A stretch of 64,000 nucleotides of DNA from Bradyrhizobium sp. AZCC 1721 (GTDB lineage: Bacteria > Pseudomonadota > Alphaproteobacteria > Rhizobiales > Xanthobacteraceae), in contig NZ_JAZHSB010000001.1 of the NCBI RefSeq assembly GCF_036924715.1, positions 3,401,001-3,465,000 on the forward strand, read 5' to 3'. The notes beneath the pieces were generated by a model. It did not search any database, was not told the DNA's origin, and saw only the letters and a program-made list of their open reading frames with translations. Shown here one piece after another: positions 1 to 8,568 of this stretch. A program made the position numbers and the translations under genes. How positions within the stretch are numbered: the stretch's first letter is position 1; every line of letters begins with the position of its first letter.

Positions 1-1
1 G

Positions 2-409
2 GGGGGACTTGCCGTCAACGCCTCCGGCGAAGCGATCGGCATGGCCGTCCAAGGCGTGCGACGCATTCTCGTGATTCCCGGCGCGACGATCAACCGGATC
101 GCGGGAAGGCTTGAAACCCATGGCCGGATTGCGCGGGGCTATCTCGGGGTTGGATTGCAGCCGATCAAGCTCGACGATGGCGTCGGAGCGATGGTGATGA
201 GTGTCGACAAGTCAGGTCCCGCGGCCGCCGCCGGTATCCTGCAAGGCGACGTGATCATTGGATGGAACAACGAGAAGCTGACCAGCATGCGCTCGCTGAT
301 CCGATCGCTTGGGCCCGACAGTATCGGCTCCGTCGTCGACATCACAATTCGCCGCGCCGGCCAACCGCTGCAAGTCAAGCTCACGATCGGTGAAAGGCCG
401 GAACCGTGA
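2..409 (+). CDS. HtrA/DegP-like S1C serine protease, C-terminal part (partial)
   Basis: The reading frame is open from the window edge, so the N-terminus and catalytic triad lie outside. The first visible residues (GGLAVNASGEAIGMAVQ) match the end of a trypsin-like S1C protease domain just after the active-site serine, where DegP proteins carry a glycine-rich segment followed by 'G.aiG'. Then comes the usual linker 'RGYLGVGLQPI' and a single PDZ domain (about residues 45-130 of the visible part, with GDVIIGWNNEKL as the carboxylate-binding core region). Such proteins degrade or refold damaged envelope proteins in the periplasm. Only one PDZ is present and the protein ends directly after it. 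The stop overlaps the next start by four bases (GTGA), which suggests translational coupling. The internal ATG at 41 is not the true start. Confidence 0.85.
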   Translation, partial: GGLAVNASGEAIGMAVQGVRRILVIPGATINRIAGRLETHGRIARGYLGVGLQPIKLDDGVGAMVMSVDKSGPAAAAGILQGDVIIGWNNEKLTSMRSLIRSLGPDSIGSVVDITIRRAGQPLQVKLTIGERPEP

Positions 410-783
410 GCGAAGCGGCATCGCCGGTCATTGTGGTAGCTATCGAGATCGCCGATCCGGCGCTGGCGGACCGGCTCGCGTCTCTGCTCGGCGGCGTGTC
501 CGGACTTCGTCTGGCGGCGCCCGGAGAGGCAGCGACGGTCGCGCTCATATCACGCGACGCGCCGACGGCCGTCGACGCGTCCGATATCGATCTCACGCCA
601 CGCGAGCGCGACGTGCTTGTCCTGATGGCCGAAGGCGCATCCAACAAAGCCATTGCGCGCCAACTTGGAATATCCGTACATACCGCCAAATTCCATGTGG
701 CTTCGCTGCTTGCCAAACTTGATGCCACCGGCCGCACCGACGCCGTGACACATGCCGCGCGACTTGGCGTGATCAATCTGTGA
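406..783 (+). CDS. Short LuxR-family regulator with degenerate N-terminal half
   Basis: This 125-residue protein starts at a GTG that overlaps the upstream protease stop (GTGA), so the two are probably co-translated. The C-terminal 65 residues are a clear LuxR/GerE helix-turn-helix: LTPRERDVLVLMAEGASNKAIA then LGISVHTAKFHV, the recognition helix. The first 55 residues are too short for a full receiver domain and lack the acidic pocket and phospho-acceptor aspartate of a response regulator, so this is not a conventional two-component protein. It probably binds DNA constitutively or after contact with another protein. The coupling to an HtrA-like protease suggests a role in envelope stress, but this is inferred from position only. 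Confidence 0.85.
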   Translation: MSEAASPVIVVAIEIADPALADRLASLLGGVSGLRLAAPGEAATVALISRDAPTAVDASDIDLTPRERDVLVLMAEGASNKAIARQLGISVHTAKFHVASLLAKLDATGRTDAVTHAARLGVINL

Positions 784-812
784 TTTCTACGCGCGGACGG
801 CAATCTCTCTCC

Positions 813-1037
813 TTACCCGCGGCCCTTGTTTGCGGCGTGGTCTTTCAACTGTTCGGTTTGGGACCATTTGCTGTCCTGGCCGCGATCGCGCGAATGCTCG
901 GTCTTGTCGCGGTTGGAGAGCACCGCGTTGTCGCCGATCAGATCGTTCTGCACGTCGGTCATAGCGCCGGTCCCGGCGCCTTTGCCCTTCGCGCCAGGGC
1001 CGAGATGCTTGCCGTCTCCGTGTGCTCCACGTGTCAT
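813..1037 (-). CDS. Small hydrophilic protein of the stress cluster
   Basis: A 74-residue, highly charged protein rich in Gly, Lys, Asp and Gln (MTRGAHGDGKHLGPGAKGKG at the start, then a 'DNAVLSNRDKTEHSRDRGQDSK' type segment). There is no membrane segment or known catalytic motif. Proteins of this composition are common in Bradyrhizobium and are probably intrinsically disordered. The ATG at 1037 has a good ribosome site (AGGGA). It is the last gene of a minus-strand run of five genes from 2508 to 813, only 10 bp after the preceding gene, so it is likely part of an operon. A protective, desiccation- or osmotic-stress role is inferred from composition and from EcfG-like promoters upstream in the run. 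Confidence 0.7.
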   Translation of the reverse strand: MTRGAHGDGKHLGPGAKGKGAGTGAMTDVQNDLIGDNAVLSNRDKTEHSRDRGQDSKWSQTEQLKDHAANKGRG

Positions 1038-1047
1038 GACACTATCC

Positions 1048-1545
1048 CTATGGCTTTTGAGGCTTGTGGCCGGACTGGCCCGGACGATTGTGCTTGTTGT
1101 GCTGGCTTTCCTGGTTGAGTCCGCCGCGGCTTACTGGAAATTCCGATTGGCGTGCTTCGCGCTTCGCTATTTTGGCGCCGCCAGGGTGCTGGGTCTGCGC
1201 AATCTCCTCCATCTGTCTCGCGTCGGGCACATCGGGCTTCCGTTCAAGAATGCGCATTTGCTGCTCGTGCGTCTTCTTCCCCTGCAGCGGCATTCGCCGC
1301 GGCCCGCTATCCCGATCGTTTTGCGGCGGCCCGCGGCGGCGGTCGCGAACTTCTGCCTTAGTGATACCACCCTGAGGATTCGTATCATTCTCGATGTCGC
1401 CCTCGAAGGTATTGGCGCCCTCGAATTCCTCAAGCTCGTCGGACGTTACCTGCGCCATCGATGTTCCCTTCGAGCCTCCGATCAGCGGATTTCGAACAAG
1501 ATCGACGTTAGTCGGTCGGTTCAGTTTCACATGCTTGGTGCTCAT
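1048..1545 (-). CDS. Hydrophilic hypothetical protein of the stress cluster
   Basis: 165 residues, strongly hydrophilic, with many Arg, Lys, Glu, Gln and Asn and no hydrophobic core that would suggest a fold with a buried active site. No family recognised. The C-terminal 40 residues are rich in His, Asn, Gln and Lys and look disordered. The ATG at 1545 overlaps the stop of the upstream gene (ATGA), which is strong evidence that both are real and translationally coupled. A long overlapping frame on the plus strand (826-1599) is the mirror image of this high-GC coding sequence and is rejected. Confidence 0.65.
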   Translation of the reverse strand: MSTKHVKLNRPTNVDLVRNPLIGGSKGTSMAQVTSDELEEFEGANTFEGDIENDTNPQGGITKAEVRDRRRGPPQNDRDSGPRRMPLQGKKTHEQQMRILERKPDVPDARQMEEIAQTQHPGGAKIAKREARQSEFPVSRGGLNQESQHNKHNRPGQSGHKPQKP

Positions 1546-1766
1546 GACGCGTCCTTCGATGCGGGATGGGTGCCGCCGCCCTTTCGCTCCGGCTCGTGAG
1601 TGTGGTGGGTGTCATGTTCGCCGCCGCCGCCGGACACCTTGCTGTGCCGGCGCTGCGGATCATCGGCGGGCGGCTTTTCGACGTGAAGCGGCGCCTTGGC
1701 GTTTTCATGGGAAGCACCCGGGCCGCCCTGGCGAATGCTCGCGCGCGTATTCGTTGAAGTCGACAT
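1542..1766 (-). CDS. Hydrophilic His/Gly/Lys-rich small protein
   Basis: 74 residues: MSTSTNTRASIRQGGPGASH at the start, then a central 'KPPADDPQRRHSK' region and a His-rich part (GGGGEHDTHHTHEPE). Low complexity and probably disordered. The histidine-rich stretch could bind metal, but no defined site is visible. The start has an AGGAG ribosome site about 9 nt upstream, and the stop overlaps the start of the next gene by four bases. It belongs to the same minus-strand run as its neighbours. Confidence 0.6.
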   Translation of the reverse strand: MSTSTNTRASIRQGGPGASHENAKAPLHVEKPPADDPQRRHSKVSGGGGEHDTHHTHEPERKGGGTHPASKDAS

Positions 1767-1781
1767 GGTACTCGCTCCTGA

Positions 1782-1961
1782 CTAGCGATCCTGCTGATAG
1801 CCCTGATGAGTCGTGTTCTGAGCGGTGTTGCCCTGTTGCCCCTGCTCACGGGTATTTTCAACGCGGCCGCCCTTCCGAACTTCATGGGCGTTGCCGGATT
1901 TCGGATCGCCTGTACCCTTGTGGCTTTGATTGTCCTGCGGCACGGGCGGAGGTCTGGTCAT
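1782..1961 (-). CDS. Small Gln/Asn-rich hydrophilic protein
   Basis: 59 residues, MTRPPPVPQDNQSHKGTGDP then a basic, Gln/Asn-rich tail. I chose the ATG at 1961 rather than the in-frame ATG at 1997 because 1961 has a GGGAG ribosome site at normal spacing, and because an EcfG-like promoter (2001-2025) places its -10 element 40 bp upstream of it, while 1997 would sit directly on the -10 element. Probably disordered. No family recognised. It lies 15 bp upstream of the next gene in the run. Confidence 0.6.
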   Translation of the reverse strand: MTRPPPVPQDNQSHKGTGDPKSGNAHEVRKGGRVENTREQGQQGNTAQNTTHQGYQQDR

Positions 1962-2000
1962 TGCTCGCTCCCGTTGTTGATTGCTTTTGTGCTGCAAGAC

Positions 2001-2025
2001 AACGCCCGGCGAACATCAGGGTTCT
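2001..2025 (-). promoter_or_regulatory. EcfG-like promoter for the small hydrophilic genes
   Basis: Read on the minus strand the site is AGAAC-N16-CGTT. The sigma-EcfG consensus of alphaproteobacteria is GGAAC-N16/17-CGTT, so it differs at one position of the -35 box. It lies 40 bp upstream of the chosen start at 1961. Confidence 0.55.
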
Positions 2026-2058
2026 TGTCGATCTTCGGAACCGCGATCAGATGCCGCA

Positions 2059-2508
2059 TCAGGCCGCCGATGAAACCCGATTGTTACGGGGCCACAAAGC
2101 CTGAACGTCTTCCGGAAGCGCGTGGCGCACCTTCTCGACCTGATTTGGATCGACATGATGGTTCAGAACGCGGAACACCGCCTGCGCTGCATCTTTGGAA
2201 TCGACCGGTTTCTGCGAACTAAGTTCTGCCGAGACGATGGAGAGAAACTCGTCTGCCGATCGCCATGCCTTCGGCGTTTCACTTGGCCGCCATTGGTCGT
2301 AATACGTGCCGCGCACCAGTAGTGGGAGCTGCGCGCCGAGATGGGCGGCAAGATTGACCGGAACCCGGTCGCGGATGGTTCGCAATACCGATCCCAGAAT
2401 ATGCCACGCCAGCTTGCGATCGCGCGGCAGGTTGGTCATCACTTCGTCCAACCACGTGTTGGTGATCTGGAGCGTTCTGTCGAATACTTCGAGACCTGTT
2501 GCGCTCAT
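2059..2508 (-). CDS. DUF2267 family protein
   Basis: 149 residues from the ATG at 2508, which has a GGAGA ribosome site; an in-frame upstream ATG at 2529 adds seven residues without better support. The opening MSATGLEVFDRTLQITNTWL and the segment RDRKLAWHILGSVLRTIRDR, followed by VNLAAHLGAQLPLLVRGTYY, fit the DUF2267 family (about 130 residues, all-alpha, function unknown). These genes are often part of stress regulons in rhizobia. It is the first gene of the minus-strand run and has its own EcfG-like promoter (2546-2570). Confidence 0.85.
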   Translation of the reverse strand: MSATGLEVFDRTLQITNTWLDEVMTNLPRDRKLAWHILGSVLRTIRDRVPVNLAAHLGAQLPLLVRGTYYDQWRPSETPKAWRSADEFLSIVSAELSSQKPVDSKDAAQAVFRVLNHHVDPNQVEKVRHALPEDVQALWPRNNRVSSAA

Positions 2509-2545
2509 GGGAACTCTCCGTCGGTTCAATTGGAGCTAACGGGCT

Positions 2546-2570
2546 AACGATGCCGGTACAGATCGGTTCG
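2546..2570 (-). promoter_or_regulatory. EcfG-like promoter upstream of the DUF2267 gene
   Basis: On the minus strand: CGAAC-N16-CGTT, one mismatch from the EcfG consensus GGAAC-N16/17-CGTT. The -10 element ends 38 bp before the ATG at 2508. The rest of the 2530-2769 gap shows no credible gene. Confidence 0.55.
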
Positions 2571-2769
2571 CAGCGCTGGAAGGTTTTACCGCCCATACGC
2601 GAGATCATTCGGCCCCTGGTATATGTCTCCTGGGATGCAGTTGTGTCGACAAGCCAAAACACCGTCAGGTAGCTTGGCTCGTTGCGGCGGGAATATTTCG
2701 GAACCGCTTCCACAAGCACGCCAGATGTCCTAAGCAGCGGCCACATCGATTTCCTCCCTTCAGGGCCCA

Positions 2770-4392
2770 ATGATCCGTCTCGATAACGTCAGCAAGCAAG
2801 TCGGCCACCAGATTCTCTTCATCGAAGCCTCCGCAGCCCTTCAGAAGGGCGAGAAGATCGGCCTCGTCGGCCCGAACGGGGCGGGCAAGACCACGCTTTT
2901 CCGGATGATCTCGGGCCAGGAACTACCCGACGAGGGCCAGGTCTCGCTCGATCGGGGGATCACTATCGGCTATTTCAGCCAGGACGTCGGCGAGATGTCG
3001 GGCCGCAGCGCCGTAGCCGAGGTGATGGACGGCGCCGGACCTGTCAGCGTCGTGGCAAACGAGCTCAGGGAGCTCGAGGCCGCCATGGCCGACCCGGATC
3101 GTGCCGACGAGATGGAAGATATCATCGCGCGCTACGGCGAGGTGCAGCACCGCTTCGAGGAGCTCGACGGCTATGCGCTTGACGGCCGGGCTCGCGAGGC
3201 GTTGTCGGGCTTAGGCTTCAGCCAGGAGATGATGGAGGGTGACGTCGGCGCGCTTTCCGGCGGCTGGAAGATGCGGGTCGCGTTGGCACGCATCCTCCTG
3301 ATGCGGCCTGACGTGATGCTGCTGGATGAGCCGAGCAACCATCTCGATCTCGAGAGCCTGATCTGGCTCGAGCAGTTCCTGAAGGGATACGAGGGCGCGC
3401 TGTTGATGACCTCGCATGACCGCGAGTTCATCAACCGTATCATCAACAAGGTCGTCGAGATCGACGGCGGGACGCTCACGACATATTCCGGCAACTACGA
3501 GTTCTACGAGCAGCAGCGCGCGCTGAACGAAAAGCAGCAGCAGGCCCAGTTTGAGCGCCAACAGGCGATGCTGGCGAAGGAGATCAAGTTCATCGAGCGC
3601 TTCAAGGCGCGCGCTTCGCATGCGGCGCAGGTGCAGAGCCGGGTGAAAAAGCTCGACAAGATCGAGCGCGTCGAGCCGCCGAAGCGGCGACAGACGGTGG
3701 CGTTCGAATTCCTGCCGGCGCCGCGCTCGGGCGAGGATGTCGTCAGCCTGAAGAACATCCACAAGGGCTATGGCAGCCGCACCATCTATCAGGGCCTTGA
3801 TTTCATGATCCGCCGCAAGGAGCGGTGGTGCGTGATGGGCGTCAACGGCGCCGGCAAGTCGACGCTGTTGAAGCTGGTGGCGGGCTCGGCCGAACCCGAC
3901 GATGGCATGGTGGCGATCGGCGGCAGCGTGAAGATGGGCTACTTTGCCCAGCACGCCATGGACCTGCTCGACGGTGAGCGCACGGTGTTCGAATGGCTGG
4001 AAGATTCCTTTCCGCAGGCGGGACAAGGTTCGCTCCGCGCGCTCGCGGGCTGCTTTGGTTTCTCCGGCGACGACGTCGAGAAGAAGTGCCGCGTGCTCTC
4101 GGGCGGCGAGAAGGCGCGGCTGGTGATGGCAAAAATGCTCTACGATCCGCCGAATTTCCTGGTGCTGGACGAGCCGACCAACCACCTGGACCTCGCGACC
4201 AAGGAAATGCTGATCAATGCGCTGTCCGAGTTCGAGGGCACCATGCTGTTCGTGTCCCACGACCGGCATTTCCTCGCGGCGCTCTCCAACCGCGTGCTCG
4301 AGCTGACGCCGGAGGGCATCCACCAATTTGGCGGCGGTTACACCGAATATGTCGCGCGCACCGGGCACGAAGCGCCGGGCTTGCGGAGTTAG
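2770..4392 (+). CDS. ABC-F family ATPase (YbiT/Uup type)
   Basis: 540 residues with two ABC ATPase domains in tandem and no membrane segment, the ABC-F layout. First domain: Walker A GPNGAGKT (34-41), signature LSGGW (162-166), Walker B DVMLLDEPSNHLD (181-193). Linker with a charged helical pair (about 241-310, Gln- and Lys-rich), the part that reaches into the ribosomal E site in this family. Second domain: Walker A GVNGAGKS (357-364), LSGGEK (443-448), FLVLDEPTNHLD (463-474). ABC-F proteins act on the ribosome to relieve stalls or protect from antibiotics. The C-terminus ends shortly after the second domain, so it lacks the coiled-coil tail of Uup. The exact subfamily is not certain from reading alone. 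Confidence 0.93.
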   Translation: MIRLDNVSKQVGHQILFIEASAALQKGEKIGLVGPNGAGKTTLFRMISGQELPDEGQVSLDRGITIGYFSQDVGEMSGRSAVAEVMDGAGPVSVVANELRELEAAMADPDRADEMEDIIARYGEVQHRFEELDGYALDGRAREALSGLGFSQEMMEGDVGALSGGWKMRVALARILLMRPDVMLLDEPSNHLDLESLIWLEQFLKGYEGALLMTSHDREFINRIINKVVEIDGGTLTTYSGNYEFYEQQRALNEKQQQAQFERQQAMLAKEIKFIERFKARASHAAQVQSRVKKLDKIERVEPPKRRQTVAFEFLPAPRSGEDVVSLKNIHKGYGSRTIYQGLDFMIRRKERWCVMGVNGAGKSTLLKLVAGSAEPDDGMVAIGGSVKMGYFAQHAMDLLDGERTVFEWLEDSFPQAGQGSLRALAGCFGFSGDDVEKKCRVLSGGEKARLVMAKMLYDPPNFLVLDEPTNHLDLATKEMLINALSEFEGTMLFVSHDRHFLAALSNRVLELTPEGIHQFGGGYTEYVARTGHEAPGLRS

Positions 4393-4433
4393 CCTCGCAG
4401 CCTGGATGGAGCGAAGCGCGATCCGGCAACAGC

Positions 4434-5444
4434 CTATTTGCCTACCAGTGGGGCGATGGCCTCAATCTCATTGGTCCAGATGCCGCCGGAATAGTTTTGC
4501 GGCAGCCGCGCGAACTGCTCCGGCGTATCGATCCCGGTCGAGAATTCGCCGCCGCGATAGGGGCCAAGCACGAAAACCTCGCTGTTGGCCGCCTTCATGC
4601 GGTTGAGGAAGCGGTCGGGCCAACCCCACATCCACGGCGCGACGTTGATCGGCAGCATCACTATCGCGTTGCTGCACGCTTTCGGCACGATGCCGGTCCA
4701 ACCGTACCCGATGTAGCCGAGCAGGCAGCTCTTGATCGTGGCGCGCGAGATCGTCCGGACATCCGGAAGGCGCTGGCGCACGATCCCGACCGGCTCGTCG
4801 CCGCCATATACCATGATCTGCGCCCGGCGTTCGGCGGAGAGCCTGCCCAGCACGGCCGCCAGCTTCTCCCCCTCGGACGGGTCGCGGCCCTTTACGTTGA
4901 TCAGGAGCCGCTGCTGCGGAAGGGTCGCCAGCACCTCGGTGAGTGTCGGCATCAGGCCGATGCCCTTGCCGCGAAACGGAAAGGTCTTGCTACCATCGGC
5001 TGTATAGCCATGGCCGATATCGAGCTTCTTCAAATAGGCCATGGAGTGTTCGCGCGTGACGCCGTGCCCGTCGGTGCGGCAATCCAGCGTCCAGTCGTGA
5101 AACACCGCGAATTCGCCGTCGGTCGTCGGGTGAACGTCGAACTCGACGACATCGGCGCCGGCCGCAAGGCTGGCTCGCATCGATTCGATCGTGTTCTCCA
5201 GATAGTGATGGCTTGAAGGCAACATTCGCGCCGCCGTGCAGGTGTCGTTCTTCAGCTCGCGCTCGTCGAAGCGCTGAGCAATGCCGCGATGCGCGAGCAG
5301 GACGGGCTTGCCCTCCTGATGGGCAGCGAGATGATCGGTGTTGTTGAGGTAAATGGCTGCGCCAAAGACGGCGATCGCCGCCGCCGCATATTTCAGTTTC
5401 TTGTTCAAGGCTTGCCCCCGCGTAGGAGGCGGATCGCTAGGCAT
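4434..5444 (-). CDS. Glycerophosphodiester phosphodiesterase family protein
   Basis: 336 residues. A membrane anchor or signal (about residues 17-33) is followed by a GDPD TIM-barrel: AHRG (51-54, catalytic His52 and Arg53), ENTIES (83-88), VEFDVH (100-105) supplying the metal-binding Glu101 and Asp103, and H116 in VFHD. These enzymes hydrolyse glycerophosphodiesters to glycerol-3-phosphate and an alcohol, here outside the cytoplasm. A TTG at about 5408 would give the N-terminus MNKKLKYAAAAIAVF, a more typical export signal, preceded by a G-rich stretch; it is a plausible alternative start. No obvious operon partner. Confidence 0.9.
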   Translation of the reverse strand: MPSDPPPTRGQALNKKLKYAAAAIAVFGAAIYLNNTDHLAAHQEGKPVLLAHRGIAQRFDERELKNDTCTAARMLPSSHHYLENTIESMRASLAAGADVVEFDVHPTTDGEFAVFHDWTLDCRTDGHGVTREHSMAYLKKLDIGHGYTADGSKTFPFRGKGIGLMPTLTEVLATLPQQRLLINVKGRDPSEGEKLAAVLGRLSAERRAQIMVYGGDEPVGIVRQRLPDVRTISRATIKSCLLGYIGYGWTGIVPKACSNAIVMLPINVAPWMWGWPDRFLNRMKAANSEVFVLGPYRGGEFSTGIDTPEQFARLPQNYSGGIWTNEIEAIAPLVGK

Positions 5445-5623
5445 GATTTTTGGTCTATTTGCGGCAGCGGATGCGGGGAGGCACGAAACGCATGGCGCTG
5501 CGCATCGCGCCGGCTTGTCGGCGCTGAAGCTGCCCGTTACCGTGTTTCAAAGCGCCGACCGTCGGCCTGATCACGGCTGACGGCGACCGCTTCGATTATC
5601 GATTCAAACGGGCCTGACTGACG

Positions 5624-6316
5624 ATGGGAATGCAACGGATGGATTTCGAGACGCTGGTTCAGACCCGCAAAAGCGTGCGCGGCTTTACCAAGGAGCCCGT
5701 CTCCCGCGCCGTCATCGAGGACATCATCGAAGTCGCCAAGCGCGCACCGTCGTCGATGAACACACAGCCCTGGCACATCCATGTCCTGACCGGCGAACCG
5801 CTGGAGGAGGTGCGCCGTCGCAACATGGAGGAAATGATTGCGGGCGCCAAGCCGAAGCGCGATATTATCAGCCATGGCGAATACCAGGGCGTGCACCGCG
5901 GCCGGCAGGTCGATATCGCCAAAAAGCTGTTCGCCGTAATGGGCATCGCGCGTGACGACAAACCGATGCGGCAGGACTGGGTGCTGCGCGGCTTTCGCCA
6001 GTTCGACGCGCCGGTCTCGCTGGTCCTGACCTACGACAAAATTCTCGATCCTGGCGCGGTCTGCCACTTCGATCTCGGCGCACTCTGCTATGGCATCGTG
6101 CTCGCCGCCTGGGACCGCGGGCTTGGCAGCGTCATCAACGGGCAGGGAATCATGCGCTCGGACATCGTGCGCGAGGTCGCCAATATCCCCGAGGACGAGG
6201 TCATCATGACCTGCGTCGCCGTGGGCTATCCCGACGACAACTTTCCCGCCAATGCCGTCCGCTCCGACCGCGAGCTGAACAGCGATTTCGTCCGCTATAT
6301 CGGCTTTGCCGATTGA
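5624..6316 (+). CDS. Nitroreductase family FMN oxidoreductase
   Basis: 230 residues. The N-terminal FMN-binding motif TRKSVRGFTKEPVSRAVIED, then APSSMNTQPWHIHV, is the classic nitroreductase start. The C-terminal ITCVAVGYPDD-type strand (here MTCVAVGYPDDNFPANAVRS) is the usual FMN-contacting loop and 'NxxRS' end. Such homodimeric enzymes reduce nitroaromatics, quinones or flavins with NAD(P)H. Substrate not predictable. Starts at 5624, 5630 and 5639 are all in frame; the last gives MDFETLV and is also plausible. Convergent with the receptor gene that follows, 9 bp apart. Confidence 0.92.
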   Translation: MGMQRMDFETLVQTRKSVRGFTKEPVSRAVIEDIIEVAKRAPSSMNTQPWHIHVLTGEPLEEVRRRNMEEMIAGAKPKRDIISHGEYQGVHRGRQVDIAKKLFAVMGIARDDKPMRQDWVLRGFRQFDAPVSLVLTYDKILDPGAVCHFDLGALCYGIVLAAWDRGLGSVINGQGIMRSDIVREVANIPEDEVIMTCVAVGYPDDNFPANAVRSDRELNSDFVRYIGFAD

Positions 6317-6325
6317 CGAGCGAAT

Positions 6326-8407
6326 TTACGCCGCCCGCACCTCCGAGAGGAAGCGGTTGACCTGCCCGGCGAGGTCCTTGGACTGCGAGGATAACTGCTC
6401 GGCCGCACCGAGCACCTGATTGGCGGCAGCGCCGGTATCGTCGGCGGCCTTCTGGACGCCGGTGATGTTGGAATTGACCTCCTGGGTGCCGCGCGCGGCT
6501 TCCTGCACGCTGCGGGAGATTTCCTTGGTCGCGGAGCCCTGTTCCTCGATCGCGGCGGCAATCGCGGTTCCGATCTGGTCGATCTCGGCGATCACGTTGG
6601 CGACGTTCTGAATCGCCGTCACGGTCTGATCGCTCGCCGCCTGAATCGACGCGATCTGCTCGGAGATTTCCGTGGTCGCCTTGGCAGTCTGGCCGGCCAG
6701 CGATTTGACTTCGGAAGCGACGACCGCAAAGCCACGGCCGGCATCGCCGGCGCGCGCGGCCTCGATGGTCGCGTTCAGTGCCAGCAGGTTGGTCTGCGCG
6801 GCAATGCTCTGGATCAGCGTCACGACGTCGCCGATCTTCTGCGCGCCCTCGGCGAGCGAGCGGGCGGTCTCGCCGGTGCGCCGCGCATTATCGACGGCGC
6901 GGGCGGCGATTTCGGTCGATTGCGCGACCTGGCGGCCGATCTCGGAGATCGAGGAGGTCAATTCTTCGGTGGCGCTGGCAACCGTCTGCACGTTGGCCGA
7001 GGTCTGCTCGGAAGCGGCGGCAACGATCGCCGCCTGGCGGTTGGTGGCGGTCGCCGTCGACGACATCGACTGCGCGGTGTCTTCCATGACGGACGAGGCG
7101 GCCGAAAGTCCGCCCACGAGTTCGGTGACCTTGGCTTCGAACACGCGCGTGAGTTCGTCAAGCACCTGGGCGCGGCGCATCTTGCCGTCGTTCTCGGCGG
7201 CCTTCTCGGCGGCAAGACGTTCCGCCTCGATCATGTTGTCCTTGAAAACGCGCACCGCCGATGCCATCGCGCCGATCTCGTCGCCGCGGCCGGCGCCGGC
7301 GATTTCACCGGATACGTCGCCGCTGGCCAGCCGCGACATGGTGGTGGTGAGGTCGACGATCGGCATGCAGACGCGGCGGCGCACCATCACGATCAGCGTG
7401 GCGCTGGCGGCGACAACCGCGATCAGGCCCGCCAGCGCGATGAGGAAGCTGAAGCGCGCGGAGGAATAGGCCTCACCGAGCACCTGCTCGGCGTTGTCGT
7501 AGAACGCGTCGCGGACCGTAATGATGGACGCAAGACCGAGTTGAGTCTCCGCGTAGTAGGTTTCCATATCATGTTCATACTTGCCACTGATGGCGCCATC
7601 CTTGACGAGCTTCAGCTCTTTGCCGAAGCGATCGACATAGGCCGCGTTCATCTTGTCGAGCGCCGCGGCCACATTAGCCGGCGTAGAGGGATTGCCGCGC
7701 AATTCCTGCAGCGACATCAGAATCTGATCGTTTCTCCCTTGCGAGCGGCTGATCTCCATCTTCTCGGCTTCGGTGGCTACCCGGTTGGCGCCGATGAGAT
7801 TCTTGTGCAGGCTGGAGTTGAGACCGCCGACGTCGCGTAGCGTCCAGGCGACGTTGGCGTAGCTTGCCTGCCGGTAGGCCGTGCCGTCGAGCAGCGCGAT
7901 CTTGCGCACCTGCTCGTCGAGCAGCGTCGTGACAGCCTTGTTGAAGACGGAGTTGTCGGAGACGATTTTCCTGGCAGCATCGCGGCGGGCTTCCGGCGGA
8001 CCGGTGAGGGCCTTGTCGATGCCTGCGCGCAGCGCGGCGAACTGGGTATTCAGGGCATCGATGCTGCTTCCGACGGCAGCACTGTCTTCGATCGCGCCCG
8101 CCAAGGTCGCCTTGACCCGGTTCATCTTGTCGCGCGCCCCATCGGTGTTCTTGCGATATTTGTCGAGTTCGGCGAGCAGTTTCGGATCCACGGTAGGAGG
8201 TCCGAACATGATGTTGGTGGCAAAGCCGCGCTCGGGATTCATGTAGCGCGGGATGTCGCCGACCGCACGCACCACCTCCAGCCGGCTCTGCGCGACCGAG
8301 ACCTTGTCCATGGTCTGGTACTTCGAAACCGCCACATAGACGGCGAGCCCGCCGCCGACTGCGGAAAGCGAAACGATGGCAGCGGTGAGGAGGGTGCCGA
8401 TTTTCAT
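6326..8407 (-). CDS. Methyl-accepting chemotaxis protein
   Basis: 693 residues. Layout: TM1 (about 7-28), a 290-residue periplasmic sensor rich in helices, TM2 (about 323-347), HAMP (about 348-400) and a cytoplasmic signalling domain ending near 690. The signalling tip is clear: [20 protein letters not shown] followed by [16 protein letters not shown]. Receptors of this type relay ligand binding to CheA/CheW. The protein ends without a CheR-tether pentapeptide. The sensor is not a recognisable Cache or 4HB domain by eye, though the region [18 protein letters not shown] suggests a helical bundle. Ligand unknown. Confidence 0.93.
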   Translation of the reverse strand: MKIGTLLTAAIVSLSAVGGGLAVYVAVSKYQTMDKVSVAQSRLEVVRAVGDIPRYMNPERGFATNIMFGPPTVDPKLLAELDKYRKNTDGARDKMNRVKATLAGAIEDSAAVGSSIDALNTQFAALRAGIDKALTGPPEARRDAARKIVSDNSVFNKAVTTLLDEQVRKIALLDGTAYRQASYANVAWTLRDVGGLNSSLHKNLIGANRVATEAEKMEISRSQGRNDQILMSLQELRGNPSTPANVAAALDKMNAAYVDRFGKELKLVKDGAISGKYEHDMETYYAETQLGLASIITVRDAFYDNAEQVLGEAYSSARFSFLIALAGLIAVVAASATLIVMVRRRVCMPIVDLTTTMSRLASGDVSGEIAGAGRGDEIGAMASAVRVFKDNMIEAERLAAEKAAENDGKMRRAQVLDELTRVFEAKVTELVGGLSAASSVMEDTAQSMSSTATATNRQAAIVAAASEQTSANVQTVASATEELTSSISEIGRQVAQSTEIAARAVDNARRTGETARSLAEGAQKIGDVVTLIQSIAAQTNLLALNATIEAARAGDAGRGFAVVASEVKSLAGQTAKATTEISEQIASIQAASDQTVTAIQNVANVIAEIDQIGTAIAAAIEEQGSATKEISRSVQEAARGTQEVNSNITGVQKAADDTGAAANQVLGAAEQLSSQSKDLAGQVNRFLSEVRAA

Positions 8408-8568
8408 GGGATTTTAGGCCATTTGCGCTGGTAACGGATGTGCGGACTGCCAGTATAGGTGGTGCAAATTAATCCAGGGTTACGGTTGCACGTGTCACAC
8501 CGACCCGTTCCAGTTGGTATTGGCGATGGCGCGTGGTGCCGCGGCCTTAGCGACAGAGGAGCGAGGAA

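Noticed and set aside
826..1599. 257-residue plus-strand frame over the small hydrophilic genes
   Set aside because: Minus-strand genes have ribosome sites, a coupled overlap and stress-protein composition; the plus frame has none.
2572..2769. Possible gene in the gap before the ABC-F gene
   Set aside because: The only frame (2279-2770, minus) runs into the DUF2267 gene in another frame and lacks a ribosome site.
3211..4368. 385-residue open frame opposite the ABC-F gene
   Set aside because: Mirror frame; residues dominated by Arg, Leu, Ala, His with no motif.
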